Shown here piece by piece: positions 9,612 to 17,786 of a DNA stretch of 64,000 bases. Below the pieces are notes generated by a model. That model had not been told where the DNA came from, did not search any database, and saw only the letters and a list, made by a program, of their open reading frames with translations. How positions within the stretch are numbered: position 1 is the first letter of the stretch; every line of letters starts with the position of its first letter. Made by a program: the position numbers and the translations under genes. The DNA is from Paraburkholderia tropica (GTDB taxonomy: Bacteria > Pseudomonadota > Gammaproteobacteria > Burkholderiales > Burkholderiaceae). The stretch is taken from the NCBI RefSeq assembly GCF_900109265.1, contig NZ_FNZM01000013.1:124001-188000 (forward strand), given 5' to 3'.

Positions 9612-9869
9612 ATGCAACTCACTATTAAATATTTCGCGAGCATTCGCGAAACACTCGGCGTGTCCGAAGAAACACTGCAAGTCGACGACACACCGATCAC
9701 CATCGACGCGCTGCGCAAACAACTCAGGCAACGCGGCGCAGGCGCGGCCGAAGCACTCGACAGCGCCCGGCCGGTACGCGTGGCGGTGAATCACGAAATG
9801 GTCAGCAACGACTTCGTGGTCAGGCAGGACAGCGAGATTGCGTTTTTCCCTCCCGTGACGGGGGGATAA
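9612..9869 (+). CDS. moaD: molybdopterin synthase sulfur carrier subunit MoaD
   Basis: An 85-residue ubiquitin-fold protein that begins MQLTIKYFASIRETLG and ends FFPPVTGG. The C-terminal Gly-Gly is the thiocarboxylation site that delivers sulfur to MoaE. It lies 62 nt after moaE on the same strand. Its last 50 bases overlap the 3' end of the convergent DUF3331 gene. Length and ends are exactly those expected. Confidence 0.95.
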   Translation: MQLTIKYFASIRETLGVSEETLQVDDTPITIDALRKQLRQRGAGAAEALDSARPVRVAVNHEMVSNDFVVRQDSEIAFFPPVTGG

Positions 9870-10272
9870 GCGACGGGTCGAGCGCGGAAGCCAGCACAGC
9901 CCAGTCCGCGTTGATCGGCGCCACACCGCGCGTAAAAGGCCGATAGATCTTGTCGCCGCGCTGAATCGGCGCGCCCGTGAGCGCGCACAGCCCACGCTTT
10001 CTCGCGATGCACAGCCGCCACGGCTGTTCCGCATAACGCCCGCTGGTGGGATCGCTCCACGATACCGAAATCAGGTTGTCCGACCACGCTTCGACAAACG
10101 CAAAATGCGCGCGCAAGGCGGGCACGGGCCGCGCGATGGGAGGATCGATCCGCGCGGCTCGACTGGCGCACGCGCGACGCGAAGCGCGCACCGCATGACC
10201 GTGAGGAACCGGGCCGCCGCTAAGCAGATTGAGCGTGTATTGCCACGCATTGCCGCCGCTGAGTTCTCGCAT
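9820..10272 (-). CDS. DUF3331 domain protein
   Basis: A 150-residue protein with the DUF3331 pattern known from Burkholderiales: HFAFVEAWSDNLISVSWSD, CIARKRGLCALTGAPIQRGDKIYRPF, and ADWAVLAS near the C-terminus. The CxLTGxxIxxGD region resembles a small metal-binding treble-clef-like module, but that is inference. No function is known. It is convergent with moaD and its C-terminal 50 bases are shared antisense with moaD, so both C-termini are constrained together. Confidence 0.75.
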   Translation of the reverse strand: MRELSGGNAWQYTLNLLSGGPVPHGHAVRASRRACASRAARIDPPIARPVPALRAHFAFVEAWSDNLISVSWSDPTSGRYAEQPWRLCIARKRGLCALTGAPIQRGDKIYRPFTRGVAPINADWAVLASALDPSLIPPSREGKTQSRCPA

Positions 10273-10360
10273 CGTGTGCCTCTCCTGAAAGACGGGGGTT
10301 TATCTGTTTAATTCATACCGTATTACGATTCTTTTATTGAGCACGGAACGATCCCCGATT

Positions 10361-10393
10361 CATTTCCATGCTAGCACTCGATGCATGGAAATG
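10361..10393. repeat. 11-bp perfect inverted repeat
   Basis: CATTTCCATGC at 10361-10371 is exactly mirrored by GCATGGAAATG at 10383-10393 with an 11-nt spacer. It lies about 90-120 nt upstream of the DUF3331 start. It could be a regulator binding site or an RNA hairpin; no T-run follows. Confidence 0.6.
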
Positions 10394-10720
10394 AGCCATT
10401 TCAAACCGATACGATGAATCGGTCAATATCCATCGGGCAGAAGCCGGCCTGAGCAACGCGCCCGGCCCCGGCTCTCTTATCGAAATCCTCACACACCGGC
10501 GTCGTTAGCAGCGCACCGTTTCGCGCGTTTCACGCGCTTGCCGCCGCCAAGCACGTTTCCGCACCGCCCGCATCCCCATCACGGTGCATCGTGCCTTCTA
10601 TGCGGTGCACATCACGGCATCGCTCACGCTCGCGGTGCACGCCGCGTCCGCACCTTCTCGCCCCCCGCCTTGTGCAGCGGCGTTTCCAGCCGCTGGCACG
10701 CATCATGCTAGTTGAACATC

Positions 10721-10737
10721 ATTCAAGTTACTTGAAT
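10721..10737. promoter_or_regulatory. 17-bp palindromic operator upstream of the ABC/ureohydrolase operon
   Basis: ATTCAAGT-T-ACTTGAAT is a perfect dyad with 8-bp arms around one central base. It ends 48 nt before the first gene's ATG. It overlaps the spacer of a possible promoter, TTGAAC at 10712-10717 with AATACG or TACGAT near 10735-10742. The best candidate ligand is the XRE-cupin regulator encoded inside the operon; that pairing is inference. Confidence 0.6.
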
Positions 10738-10785
10738 ACGATTCCTGTCACTTTCACCACTCGCCACGGTCTTCCAGGGAACATC

Positions 10786-11640
10786 ATGCATAAGTCAGTC
10801 CGCCGTTTCGTCCTCGCCCTGAGCGGCGTCTTCACGCTCGCCGCCGCCGCGCCCGTGCTCGCACAGGACGATCTGCTCGCGCGCATCAAATCGAACAAGG
10901 AAATCACGGTCGCGACCGAAGCACGTTACGCACCGTTCGAATATGTCGATAACGGCAAGATCGTCGGTTATGACGCCGACCTCATGGCCTATGTGCTCAA
11001 GTCGCTTCCCGACGTTAAGGTGAAGCAGCTCGATCTGCCGTTTCAGGGCCTGCTGCCGGGCCTCGACGCGAAGCGTTTCGACATCGTTGTGACCGCCGTC
11101 ACCGTCAACAAGGATCGCGCCGATCACTTCGCCTTCACGCTGCCGGTGGCGGACGCCACGACGGGCGTGCTGCTGCGTGCGAACGAAAGCGCCATCAAAT
11201 CGCCGAACGATCTGAACGGCAAGGTGGTCGGCTCGCAAACGGGTTCCGCGCAATTGCAGGCGCTCGTCGCGCTCGACAAGAAGCTCAAGGAAGCAGGCGG
11301 CCCCGGCATCAAGCAGATCAAGCAATACGTGTCGTTCGACGAAGCGTATGCGGACCTCGCGGTGGGCCGTCTCGACGCTGTTGCGCAATCGGTCGCGAAT
11401 CTCGGGCCGCTGATGAAGTCGCGTCCGGGCGTGTTCACGCTGCTGCCGCAAACCATCGGCCCGAAGAGCTACTTCGCGTGGGTTGCACGCAAAGACGCAG
11501 ACAGCGCCGCGCTGCTCAAGCTCTTTAGCGACGGCATCGCCCGCGCAAACAAGGACGGCACGATGAAGAAGCTGCAGGAGAAGTGGTTCGGCTCGACCAT
11601 GGACGTGCCCGCTGACGCGCTGCCCGCTCCGACGCTTTAA
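10786..11640 (+). CDS. polar amino acid-type ABC transporter, periplasmic substrate-binding protein
   Basis: A 284-residue protein with a cleavable signal peptide (hydrophobic core to about residue 26, ending PVLAQ). A family-3 solute-binding domain follows: ITVATEARYAPFEYVDNGKIVGYDADLM, FDIVVTAVTVNKDRADHFAFTLP-like text, GSAQLQAL, and the C-terminal KDGTMKKLQEKWFG. The start at 10786 has AGGGA about 7 nt upstream; the extension to 10591 is rejected. Such proteins bind cationic or polar amino acids and relatives. The neighbouring enzymes suggest a guanidino or ureido ligand. It is the first gene of an eight-gene run on the same strand. Confidence 0.9.
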   Translation: MHKSVRRFVLALSGVFTLAAAAPVLAQDDLLARIKSNKEITVATEARYAPFEYVDNGKIVGYDADLMAYVLKSLPDVKVKQLDLPFQGLLPGLDAKRFDIVVTAVTVNKDRADHFAFTLPVADATTGVLLRANESAIKSPNDLNGKVVGSQTGSAQLQALVALDKKLKEAGGPGIKQIKQYVSFDEAYADLAVGRLDAVAQSVANLGPLMKSRPGVFTLLPQTIGPKSYFAWVARKDADSAALLKLFSDGIARANKDGTMKKLQEKWFGSTMDVPADALPAPTL

Positions 11641-11691
11641 GTCACGTTTCATCCCGCGTTTTCACCCACGATTTACCGGACCTCGCGCAAC

Positions 11692-12354
11692 ATGAACGCA
11701 CCCGATCTGCTCACGCGCTGCGCCGGCTATCTGCCGCAGCTTCTCGACGGCGCGCTGACGACGCTCTGGCTGTCGGCTGTCGCCGTGGGCTGCGGCTTCT
11801 TCGTCGGTGTGTTCGTCTACACCATGTCGGTGAGCCACAGCCGCCTGTTGCGCGGCGTCGCACGCGTCTATGTGAGCGTGCTGCGCGGCACGCCGGTCCT
11901 TGCGCAATTGCTGGTGTTTTACTACGTGCCCTCGGCGCTCGGCATCGAACTGCCGGGCGTCGTGGCCGCCGCGATCGGGCTCTCGCTCAACACGGGCGCC
12001 TATCAATCGCAGATTCTCGGCGCGGGTTTTCGCGCCATCGCGCCCGGCCAGATCGAGGCCGCGCTCACCTTCAACCTCACGCGTCGCCAGGTGCTCTGGC
12101 ATATCGAGGTGCCGCAGGTCGTGCGCGCCACGCTGCCCGCACTTGTTTCCGAAATGATCGACATCGTCAAGGCATCGGCGGTCGTCTCGGTGATCTCGGT
12201 GACGGACCTGATGCGCGTGGGTCAGCAACTCTCGTCGTCGAGTTATCGGCCGCTGGAAGTCTATTCGCTCGCGGCCGTCTTTTATCTGGCGATCACCTCG
12301 CTGCTCGCCTGCGCAGGCCATGTCTTCGCTCGCCGCACGGCGCGGCGCGCTTAA
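11692..12354 (+). CDS. amino acid ABC transporter permease (first)
   Basis: A 220-residue HisM/GlnP-type permease with five or so membrane segments. The EAA-like coupling loop that contacts the ATPase is visible as GAYQSQILGAGFRAIAPGQ followed by EAALTFNLTRRQ. The upstream block VLRGTPVLAQLLVFYY is also typical. It lies 51 nt after the binding-protein gene. The second permease is a different sequence, so the membrane channel is expected to be a heterodimer. Confidence 0.9.
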   Translation: MNAPDLLTRCAGYLPQLLDGALTTLWLSAVAVGCGFFVGVFVYTMSVSHSRLLRGVARVYVSVLRGTPVLAQLLVFYYVPSALGIELPGVVAAAIGLSLNTGAYQSQILGAGFRAIAPGQIEAALTFNLTRRQVLWHIEVPQVVRATLPALVSEMIDIVKASAVVSVISVTDLMRVGQQLSSSSYRPLEVYSLAAVFYLAITSLLACAGHVFARRTARRA

Positions 12355-12385
12355 GTCTGCACCGATCGTCTGCACGGATGCCCCC

Positions 12386-13039
12386 ATGGACTCGCTGATT
12401 GCCCTCGTTCCCCGCTTCGCCGCCGCCACGGCCGTCACGCTCGAAGTCAGCGTGCTCGCCGCGCTCATCGGCATGGTGGCGGGTTTCGCGCTCAATGCGC
12501 TGCGCCTCGCGTTCGGACGCGCCTTCGCGCTGCCGTATGGCGCATTCATCTGGCTGATTCGCGGCACGCCGTATCTCTCGCAACTCGTCATCGTCTATTT
12601 CGGATTGCCAATGATTGGCGTGACGATGAGCGCCGTGGAAGCCACCGTCGTTTCGCTCGCGCTCTACGCCAGCGCCTATTTTGCGGAGATTTTTCGCACG
12701 GCGTGGGCCAGCGTGCCGCGCGGCCAGCTCGAAGCAGCCGCCGCGTTCGGCGTGAGCCGGCGGGCCACGTTCCGCGCGATCGAACTGCCGCAGGCGCTCG
12801 CCTTCGCGCTGCCGCTCATCGCCAATCAAACGATTCTCGTGATCAAGGAAAGCGCGGTGGCGTCGATCATCACCGTGCCCGAACTGACGATGACGGCGAG
12901 CGACGTGGTCGCCTCGACCTATACGTATATCGGCCCGTACGCGCTGCTGATCGCGTGCTACTGGCTGCTGACCCAGGCCGTCTCGCTGCTCGCACAGCGC
13001 GCGACGGCACGCATTCCCCTTCTGCGAAAGACCTCATGA
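12386..13039 (+). CDS. amino acid ABC transporter permease (second)
   Basis: A 217-residue HisQ/GlnQ-type permease. Marks are WLIRGTPYLSQLVIVYFGLP, the coupling loop SAYFAEIFRTAWASVPRGQ with EAAAAFGVSR, and IELPQALAFALPLIANQ. The ATG at 12386 is preferred because the longer in-frame start at 12320 overlaps the first permease gene. Its stop overlaps the ATPase start in an ATGA junction, implying translational coupling. Confidence 0.88.
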   Translation: MDSLIALVPRFAAATAVTLEVSVLAALIGMVAGFALNALRLAFGRAFALPYGAFIWLIRGTPYLSQLVIVYFGLPMIGVTMSAVEATVVSLALYASAYFAEIFRTAWASVPRGQLEAAAAFGVSRRATFRAIELPQALAFALPLIANQTILVIKESAVASIITVPELTMTASDVVASTYTYIGPYALLIACYWLLTQAVSLLAQRATARIPLLRKTS

Positions 13040-13863
13040 GCGCTCTTCCGATTCTCCAGCTGCGCGCCGTCGGCAAGTCATACGGCGCAAACCGCGTGCT
13101 CAAGGGCATCGACCTCGACATCATGCGCGGCGAAATCGTCACGCTGATCGGGCCGTCCGGCTCGGGCAAGACGACCGCCCTGCGCTGCATGAATTTTCTG
13201 GAAGCCTATGACGAAGGCGAAGTGTGGATCAAGGGCCAGCTGCTCGGCTATCGCTCCTCGGGCCGCACGCCGCGCGATCGTGACAGCGAAGCGAGCATCG
13301 CCGAGGTGCGCCGCCCCGTGGCCATGGTGTTTCAGCAATTCAATTTGTGGCCGCATATGAGCGTGCTCGACAACGTCGCCGCCCCGCTCGTGCTCGCGAA
13401 GAAAATGCCGAAGCGCGACGCCCGCGAGAAAGCGCGCAAGGCGCTCGAACGCGTCGGCATGGGCCACAAGGCCGACGCCTGGCCCGCGAGCCTCTCGGGC
13501 GGCCAGCAGCAGCGCGTGGGCATCGCGCGCGCGCTCGCCATTGAGCCGGAAGTGATGCTGCTCGACGAACCCACCTCGGCGCTCGATCCCGAACTCGTCG
13601 AAGAAGTGCTCAACGTGATCCGCTCGCTCGCGCAGGACGGCATGACGATGGTGATGGTCACGCACGAAATGAGTTTCGCCGCGAAGATCTCCGACAAGGT
13701 CGTGTTCATGGAAGCGGGCGCGATCGTCGAAGCGGGACCGCCCGCGCAACTGTTCGGCAACACGCGCACCCCGCGCCTGCAGCAGTTTCTCAAACCGTGG
13801 CTCGAACGCAGCCTGACGTTCGCCGCCGAACCCGCGCTCGCCGCGCAAGGAGCCGCATCGTGA
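13036..13863 (+). CDS. amino acid ABC transporter ATP-binding protein
   Basis: A 275-residue ABC ATPase. Walker A is GPSGSGKTT, the Q-loop is VFQQFNLWPHMSVLDN, the signature is LSGGQQQRVGIARALA and Walker B is VMLLDEPTSALDPE, with switch His in VTHEM. The insertion GYRSSGRTPRDRDSEASIAEVRR before the Q-loop is the short variable loop seen in some of these ATPases. The C-terminal tail to QGAAS is slightly longer than in GlnQ. It overlaps both neighbours by 4 nt (ATGA and GTGA), so permease, ATPase and hydrolase are translationally linked. Confidence 0.92.
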   Translation: MSALPILQLRAVGKSYGANRVLKGIDLDIMRGEIVTLIGPSGSGKTTALRCMNFLEAYDEGEVWIKGQLLGYRSSGRTPRDRDSEASIAEVRRPVAMVFQQFNLWPHMSVLDNVAAPLVLAKKMPKRDAREKARKALERVGMGHKADAWPASLSGGQQQRVGIARALAIEPEVMLLDEPTSALDPELVEEVLNVIRSLAQDGMTMVMVTHEMSFAAKISDKVVFMEAGAIVEAGPPAQLFGNTRTPRLQQFLKPWLERSLTFAAEPALAAQGAAS

Positions 13864-15110
13864 ACGCGCCGCATGAACTCGCGACCCGTGTCGCGCAGCA
13901 CGTCGATGCCGAGCGTTTGCTCGCCGCCGTTGAAACGCTCGCGTCGTTCGGCGCGCGCGACGACGGCGGCGTGAACCGCCCCGCCCTGAGCGCCGACGAT
14001 CTCGACGCGCGCCGTTATCTGATCGAGCGCGCGCATGCGCTCGGCTGCACGGTGTCCGTCGATGCGTGCGCGAATCTGTTCGTCCGGCGCGCGGGCACCG
14101 AAGCGCTCGCGCCCGTCGTCACCGGCAGCCATATCGACACGCAGCCTTCGGGCGGCAAGCTCGACGGCTGCTACGGCGTGCTCGCGGGTTTCGAAGTGCT
14201 CGAAGCGCTCAACGATGCGAACGCGCAAACGCGCCGTCCGCTCGAAGTCGCGATCTGGACCAACGAGGAAGGCACGCGATTCGCGCCGGGCGCGATGGGT
14301 TCAAGCGCGTTCGTCGAACCGGCGCGCATGGCGCGCTATCTCGACGCGCGCGATGCGCAAGGCGTGACGCTGCGCGAAGCGCTCGACGCCCATCAGCAGG
14401 CATTTCCCGAACTCGCCGCGCACGCAGCGCGCGAAGCCGCACACGCCTTCGTCGAATTGCATATCGAACAAGGCCCGCAACTCGAGAATGCGGACCTGCC
14501 GCTCGCGGTCGTCAGCGGCATTCAGGGCGTGCGCTGGTACGCGTTTCATTGCACCGGCGTGGCGGCCCACGCGGGCACCACGCCCATGCCGCTGCGCCGC
14601 GATGCGATGACGCTCGCGCTCGCGCTGCACGCCGAACTCGACGGCATCGCGCGCCGCCTGGGCGCGGAGCACACGCGCGTCACCTTCGGCCGCTGGAACG
14701 TCGAGCCGAATTCGATCAACACGATTCCTTCGAACGTGAGTTTCACGGTGGATTTCCGCCACCCCGACTCAACCGTGCTCGACGCCTTCGACGACGCCGT
14801 GCACGCGCTCGCGAAGCGCCACGAAGCACGCCTCGAAGCGCTGTTCTCGCACGCGCCCGTTGCTTTCGACGCGGCCGTGCTCGCGACGCTCGACGCCGCC
14901 TGCCAGGCGCTCGATGCGCCCGCCACGCGGCTCACGTCGGGCGCGTTTCACGACGCCATGTATCTCGCCGGCCATTGTCCGAGCGCGATGCTGTTCGTGC
15001 CGAGCATCGGCGGCATCAGCCATAACCCGGTCGAAGCCACGCATCCGCATCACCTCGTGCTGGGCGTCCGCGCGCTCGCCCACAGTTTGACCACGCTCTG
15101 CGATGCCTGA
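13860..15110 (+). CDS. M20 Zn-dependent hydrolase of the allantoate amidohydrolase / N-carbamoyl-amino-acid hydrolase type
   Basis: A 416-residue metallo-amidohydrolase of the AllC/HyuC group. Metal ligands are visible as His91 (GSHIDTQPSGG), Asp102 (KLDGCYGVLAG), Glu136-Glu137 (TNEEGTRF), His201 (ELHIEQGP) and a C-terminal His in SIGGISHNPVE. AHAGTTPMPLRRDAM is the group's lid-domain motif. Known members cleave a carbamoyl group from allantoate, ureidoglycine or N-carbamoyl amino acids, releasing ammonia and CO2. The start is GTG at 13860 overlapping the ATPase stop. The context suggests a ureido-acid substrate; allantoate is less likely because no other allantoin genes are nearby. Confidence 0.9.
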   Translation: MNAPHELATRVAQHVDAERLLAAVETLASFGARDDGGVNRPALSADDLDARRYLIERAHALGCTVSVDACANLFVRRAGTEALAPVVTGSHIDTQPSGGKLDGCYGVLAGFEVLEALNDANAQTRRPLEVAIWTNEEGTRFAPGAMGSSAFVEPARMARYLDARDAQGVTLREALDAHQQAFPELAAHAAREAAHAFVELHIEQGPQLENADLPLAVVSGIQGVRWYAFHCTGVAAHAGTTPMPLRRDAMTLALALHAELDGIARRLGAEHTRVTFGRWNVEPNSINTIPSNVSFTVDFRHPDSTVLDAFDDAVHALAKRHEARLEALFSHAPVAFDAAVLATLDAACQALDAPATRLTSGAFHDAMYLAGHCPSAMLFVPSIGGISHNPVEATHPHHLVLGVRALAHSLTTLCDA

Positions 15111-15150
15111 GCGATTGACCCACTTCACCCGCACCACACCAGGAGTCCCT

Positions 15151-15849
15151 ATGAATTTCCCCGCAGCCACCGCCACGCACGCCGACGACAACGGCACCGA
15201 GAACGGCATCAACGCCACGCTGCACGAGCCGATTTCGGCGGATGGCACGCCCGAGCTCGGCAAGACCTACACCGTCCCCGCGCGCTGCGGCCGCGCCGTG
15301 CGCGTGAAGGCGGGCCAAACCATTCGCATCGCGAATCCGCACGGCACGCAGGTCTGCGATACGTGGATCTTCAACGCGCAGCATCTGAACGAATTCCTCT
15401 CGTTCGAACACACGCGCGCGTATCTCGACAAGATCATTCCGCAGCCGGGCGATCCGCTCGTGACCAACCAGCGCCGTCCGATCGCCGAACTCGTGACGGA
15501 CACGTCGCCCGGCGTGCACGACACGCTGATCGCCGCGTGCGATCTGTATCGCTATCGCAATCTCGGCGTGGAGGGGTATCACGACAATTGCGCCGACAAT
15601 CTGCGTCTCGCGCTCAAGGCCATCGGTCTGCGCACGCGTGAAGTGCCGCAGCCGTTCAACCTGTGGATGAACATTCCCGTGAAGCCCGATTATTCGATCG
15701 ACTGGCTCCCGCCCGTTTCGAAGGCCGGCGATTACGTGGAAATCAAGGCGGTGATGGATTGCGTGGTGGCGATGTCGGCGTGCCCGCAGGATATCATTCC
15801 GATCAACGCGCTCAACCCGCTCGAAGTCGAGTTCACGGTGTTCGCGTAA
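15151..15849 (+). CDS. DUF1989 protein (urea-carboxylase-associated / carboxyguanidine deiminase-like family)
   Basis: A 232-residue DUF1989 protein. Conserved blocks are GRAVRVKAGQTIRIANPHG, QVCDTWIFNA, YHDNCADN, PFNLWMNIPV and MSACPQDIIPIN. Two DUF1989 proteins, CgdA and CgdB, form the carboxyguanidine deiminase of the guanidine-degradation pathway, so a deiminase-like role on a guanidino group is possible; here only one copy is present. AGGAG at 15141-15145 fixes the start at 15151 rather than the in-frame ATG at 15103. It lies 40 nt after the M20 hydrolase gene, which fits a deiminase-then-carbamoylase sequence, but that is inference. Confidence 0.85.
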   Translation: MNFPAATATHADDNGTENGINATLHEPISADGTPELGKTYTVPARCGRAVRVKAGQTIRIANPHGTQVCDTWIFNAQHLNEFLSFEHTRAYLDKIIPQPGDPLVTNQRRPIAELVTDTSPGVHDTLIAACDLYRYRNLGVEGYHDNCADNLRLALKAIGLRTREVPQPFNLWMNIPVKPDYSIDWLPPVSKAGDYVEIKAVMDCVVAMSACPQDIIPINALNPLEVEFTVFA

Positions 15850-15919
15850 CACACGCTATGCCGGTGATAGTGGCGACGTTGCCGTCGCCCTGATCTCTCC
15901 GATCGACGGAAACACACAC

Positions 15920-16681
15920 GTGGCCAACGACAAACGTTCTTCCTCGACGGGCACCGCCCGTCCTTCCCGCGCGGGCACGAATACGCGCGCCGCCGCCGGC
16001 GCCGTCGCCACTGCTGAGCCGGCGCAGAAAGCCGCTGTGAAAGCGGCGGCGAAAACCGCCCGCAAAACAGCGGTCAAAACGGCCACGGCCGCCGCGTCCA
16101 CGGGCACCGACGGGCTCGGCACGCGACTGCGCCACGCGCGCCTCGTGCAGCAGATGACGCTCAAGGCGCTCGCGGAACAGGCGGGCTGCTCGGAGAGTCT
16201 GCTGTCGAAGGTCGAAGGCGGCCACGCCACGCCGTCGCTCGCCACGCTGCACCGGCTCGCGCTGGCGCTCGACACCAACGTCGCGGCGCTGGTCTCGGGT
16301 CCGGTTGCATCGGCCTCGCCGGTGCAGCGCGCGAGCGAGCGGCCCGCCGTGCGCTTTCCCGCTGCGCAGGGCGCGCGCGGGCGCTCGGCGCAACAGACGA
16401 TCGTGCTCGAACGCCTCGTCGTGCCAGGACCGGGACGTCTGCTGCAAGGCGACATTCACGTGCTCGAACCGCAAGCGCGCAGCGACGAGCAGATCAGCCA
16501 CGCAGGCGAGGAACTCGGCTACGTGCTCGATGGCGAACTCGAACTCACGCTCGGCGACGAGACCTGGCGTCTGCAGGCCGGCGACTCGTTCTACTTCCCG
16601 AGCACCGAGCCGCACAGCTATCGCAATCCCGGCGACACCGTCACGCGCGTCTTGTGGATCAACACACCGCCGACCTTCTGA
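15920..16681 (+). CDS. XRE-family regulator with C-terminal cupin sensor and basic Ala/Lys tail
   Basis: A 253-residue protein with three parts. Residues 1-65 are a low-complexity Ala/Lys/Thr/Arg tail (AAVKAAAKTARKTAVKTA), resembling histone-H1-like tails. A helix-turn-helix follows at about 67-122 (LRHARLVQQMTLKALAEQAG, SESLLSKVEGGHATPSLATL). A cupin at about 180-250 contains HAGEELGYVLDGELELTLG and GDSFYFPSTEPHSYRN. XRE-cupin regulators usually sense a small catabolic substrate. The GTG start at 15920 lacks a strong ribosome-binding site, so part of the tail could be non-coding. It probably controls its own operon through the dyad at 10721. Confidence 0.88.
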   Translation: MANDKRSSSTGTARPSRAGTNTRAAAGAVATAEPAQKAAVKAAAKTARKTAVKTATAAASTGTDGLGTRLRHARLVQQMTLKALAEQAGCSESLLSKVEGGHATPSLATLHRLALALDTNVAALVSGPVASASPVQRASERPAVRFPAAQGARGRSAQQTIVLERLVVPGPGRLLQGDIHVLEPQARSDEQISHAGEELGYVLDGELELTLGDETWRLQAGDSFYFPSTEPHSYRNPGDTVTRVLWINTPPTF

Positions 16682-16693
16682 GCGCTTGCGCCG

Positions 16694-17665
16694 ATGACCC
16701 AGACCGACCTCTCGCAGATGCAGATGCCGCGTTTCGCCGGCATTCCCACCTTCATGCGCGTGCCGTTCGCGCGCGACCCGCAGGACTACGACATCGCGCT
16801 CGCCGGCGTGCCCTACGACGGCGGCGTGACGGCGCGGCCCGGCGCGCGCTTCGGCCCGCGCGAGATCCGCAATATGTCGACGATGATGCGCGCGATCCAT
16901 CATGTCACGCGTTTCAATCCGTTCGAGGCGTGCCGCGTGGCCGATATCGGCGACGTGCCGTTCGAGCATCTTTACGACATCGAGCGCGCACATGCCGATA
17001 TCCGCGCGTTCTTCGAGCCCGTGTTTCGCGCCGGAAAACGCGCGCTGATTGCGGGCGGCGACCATTCGATTACCTTTCCGATCTTCCAGGCAATCGGTGC
17101 GGCACAGGCCGCAAAGACGCCGCTCGCGCTCGTGCATATCGATGCGCACACCGACACCTGGGACGCGTACAAAGGCTCCAAATTCACGCACGGCGCGCCC
17201 TTCCGGCGCGCGGTGGAAGCGGGCCTGCTCGATCCCACGCGCACGATCCAGATCGGCATACGCGGCGCGCAGAACACCGACGAAGGCTGGCGCTATTCGC
17301 TCGACCACGGCATGCGCGTGGTATTCATCGAGGAATTCGAGGCGCTCGGGCCTGCCGCGATCGCCGCCGAGGCCAGACGCATCGTGGGCGACATGCCGGT
17401 CTATCTTTCCCTCGACGTCGACGGACTGGACCCGGTCTTCACGCCTGGCACCGGCACGCCCGAAATCGGCGGCCTCACGACGCGCGAAACGCTGGCGCTG
17501 CTGCGCGGACTCGATGGCTTGAACTGGGTGGGCGGCGACGTGGTGGAAGTCTCGCCGCCTTACGATCCGTCAGGCAATACGGCGCTGGTTGCGGCCACAC
17601 TGATGTACGAAATGCTATGTCTATTCGCGCGCGGCCACGCCACCGAAAGCGCCGACCACACTTGA
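16694..17665 (+). CDS. agmatinase-family ureohydrolase
   Basis: A 323-residue ureohydrolase that should split a guanidino compound into urea and an amine. Binuclear Mn ligands are all present: His124 (GGDHSITFP), Asp150, His152 and Asp154 (HIDAHTDTWD), Asp241 and Asp243 (SLDVDGLDP). The N-terminal MPRFAGIPTFMR and C-terminal VEVSPPYDPSGNTALVAATLMYEMLC resemble guanidinobutyrase/guanidinopropionase more than arginase. Agmatine, 4-guanidinobutyrate, 3-guanidinopropionate or free guanidine cannot be separated by eye. It is the last gene of the operon, 12 nt after the regulator, and is followed by a terminator at 17787. Confidence 0.9.
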   Translation: MTQTDLSQMQMPRFAGIPTFMRVPFARDPQDYDIALAGVPYDGGVTARPGARFGPREIRNMSTMMRAIHHVTRFNPFEACRVADIGDVPFEHLYDIERAHADIRAFFEPVFRAGKRALIAGGDHSITFPIFQAIGAAQAAKTPLALVHIDAHTDTWDAYKGSKFTHGAPFRRAVEAGLLDPTRTIQIGIRGAQNTDEGWRYSLDHGMRVVFIEEFEALGPAAIAAEARRIVGDMPVYLSLDVDGLDPVFTPGTGTPEIGGLTTRETLALLRGLDGLNWVGGDVVEVSPPYDPSGNTALVAATLMYEMLCLFARGHATESADHT

Positions 17666-17786
17666 TTCACATCGGCCAGTTCAATTTATGAATGAATCTA
17701 TTGCTGAATCCGCACTAATTACGATTTTTTGATGCCATACAATGGCGTCAACTGTTTTGAGTTTCAAACAGTTATCCACGCTTTGT

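Larger units (their letters stand above)
10273..10785. other. intergenic control region between DUF3331 and the ABC/ureohydrolase operon
   Basis: About 510 bases without a credible gene between divergent transcripts. It holds an 11-bp perfect inverted repeat at 10361-10393 and a 17-bp perfect palindrome at 10721-10737, both listed separately. The stretch 10440-10700 is GC-rich and shows nothing further. Confidence 0.6.

Noticed and set aside
13860..15110. Dedicated allantoate amidohydrolase of purine catabolism
   Set aside because: No allantoinase, ureidoglycolate or urate genes are nearby; the neighbours point to guanidino/ureido acids. The family assignment alone cannot separate the two.
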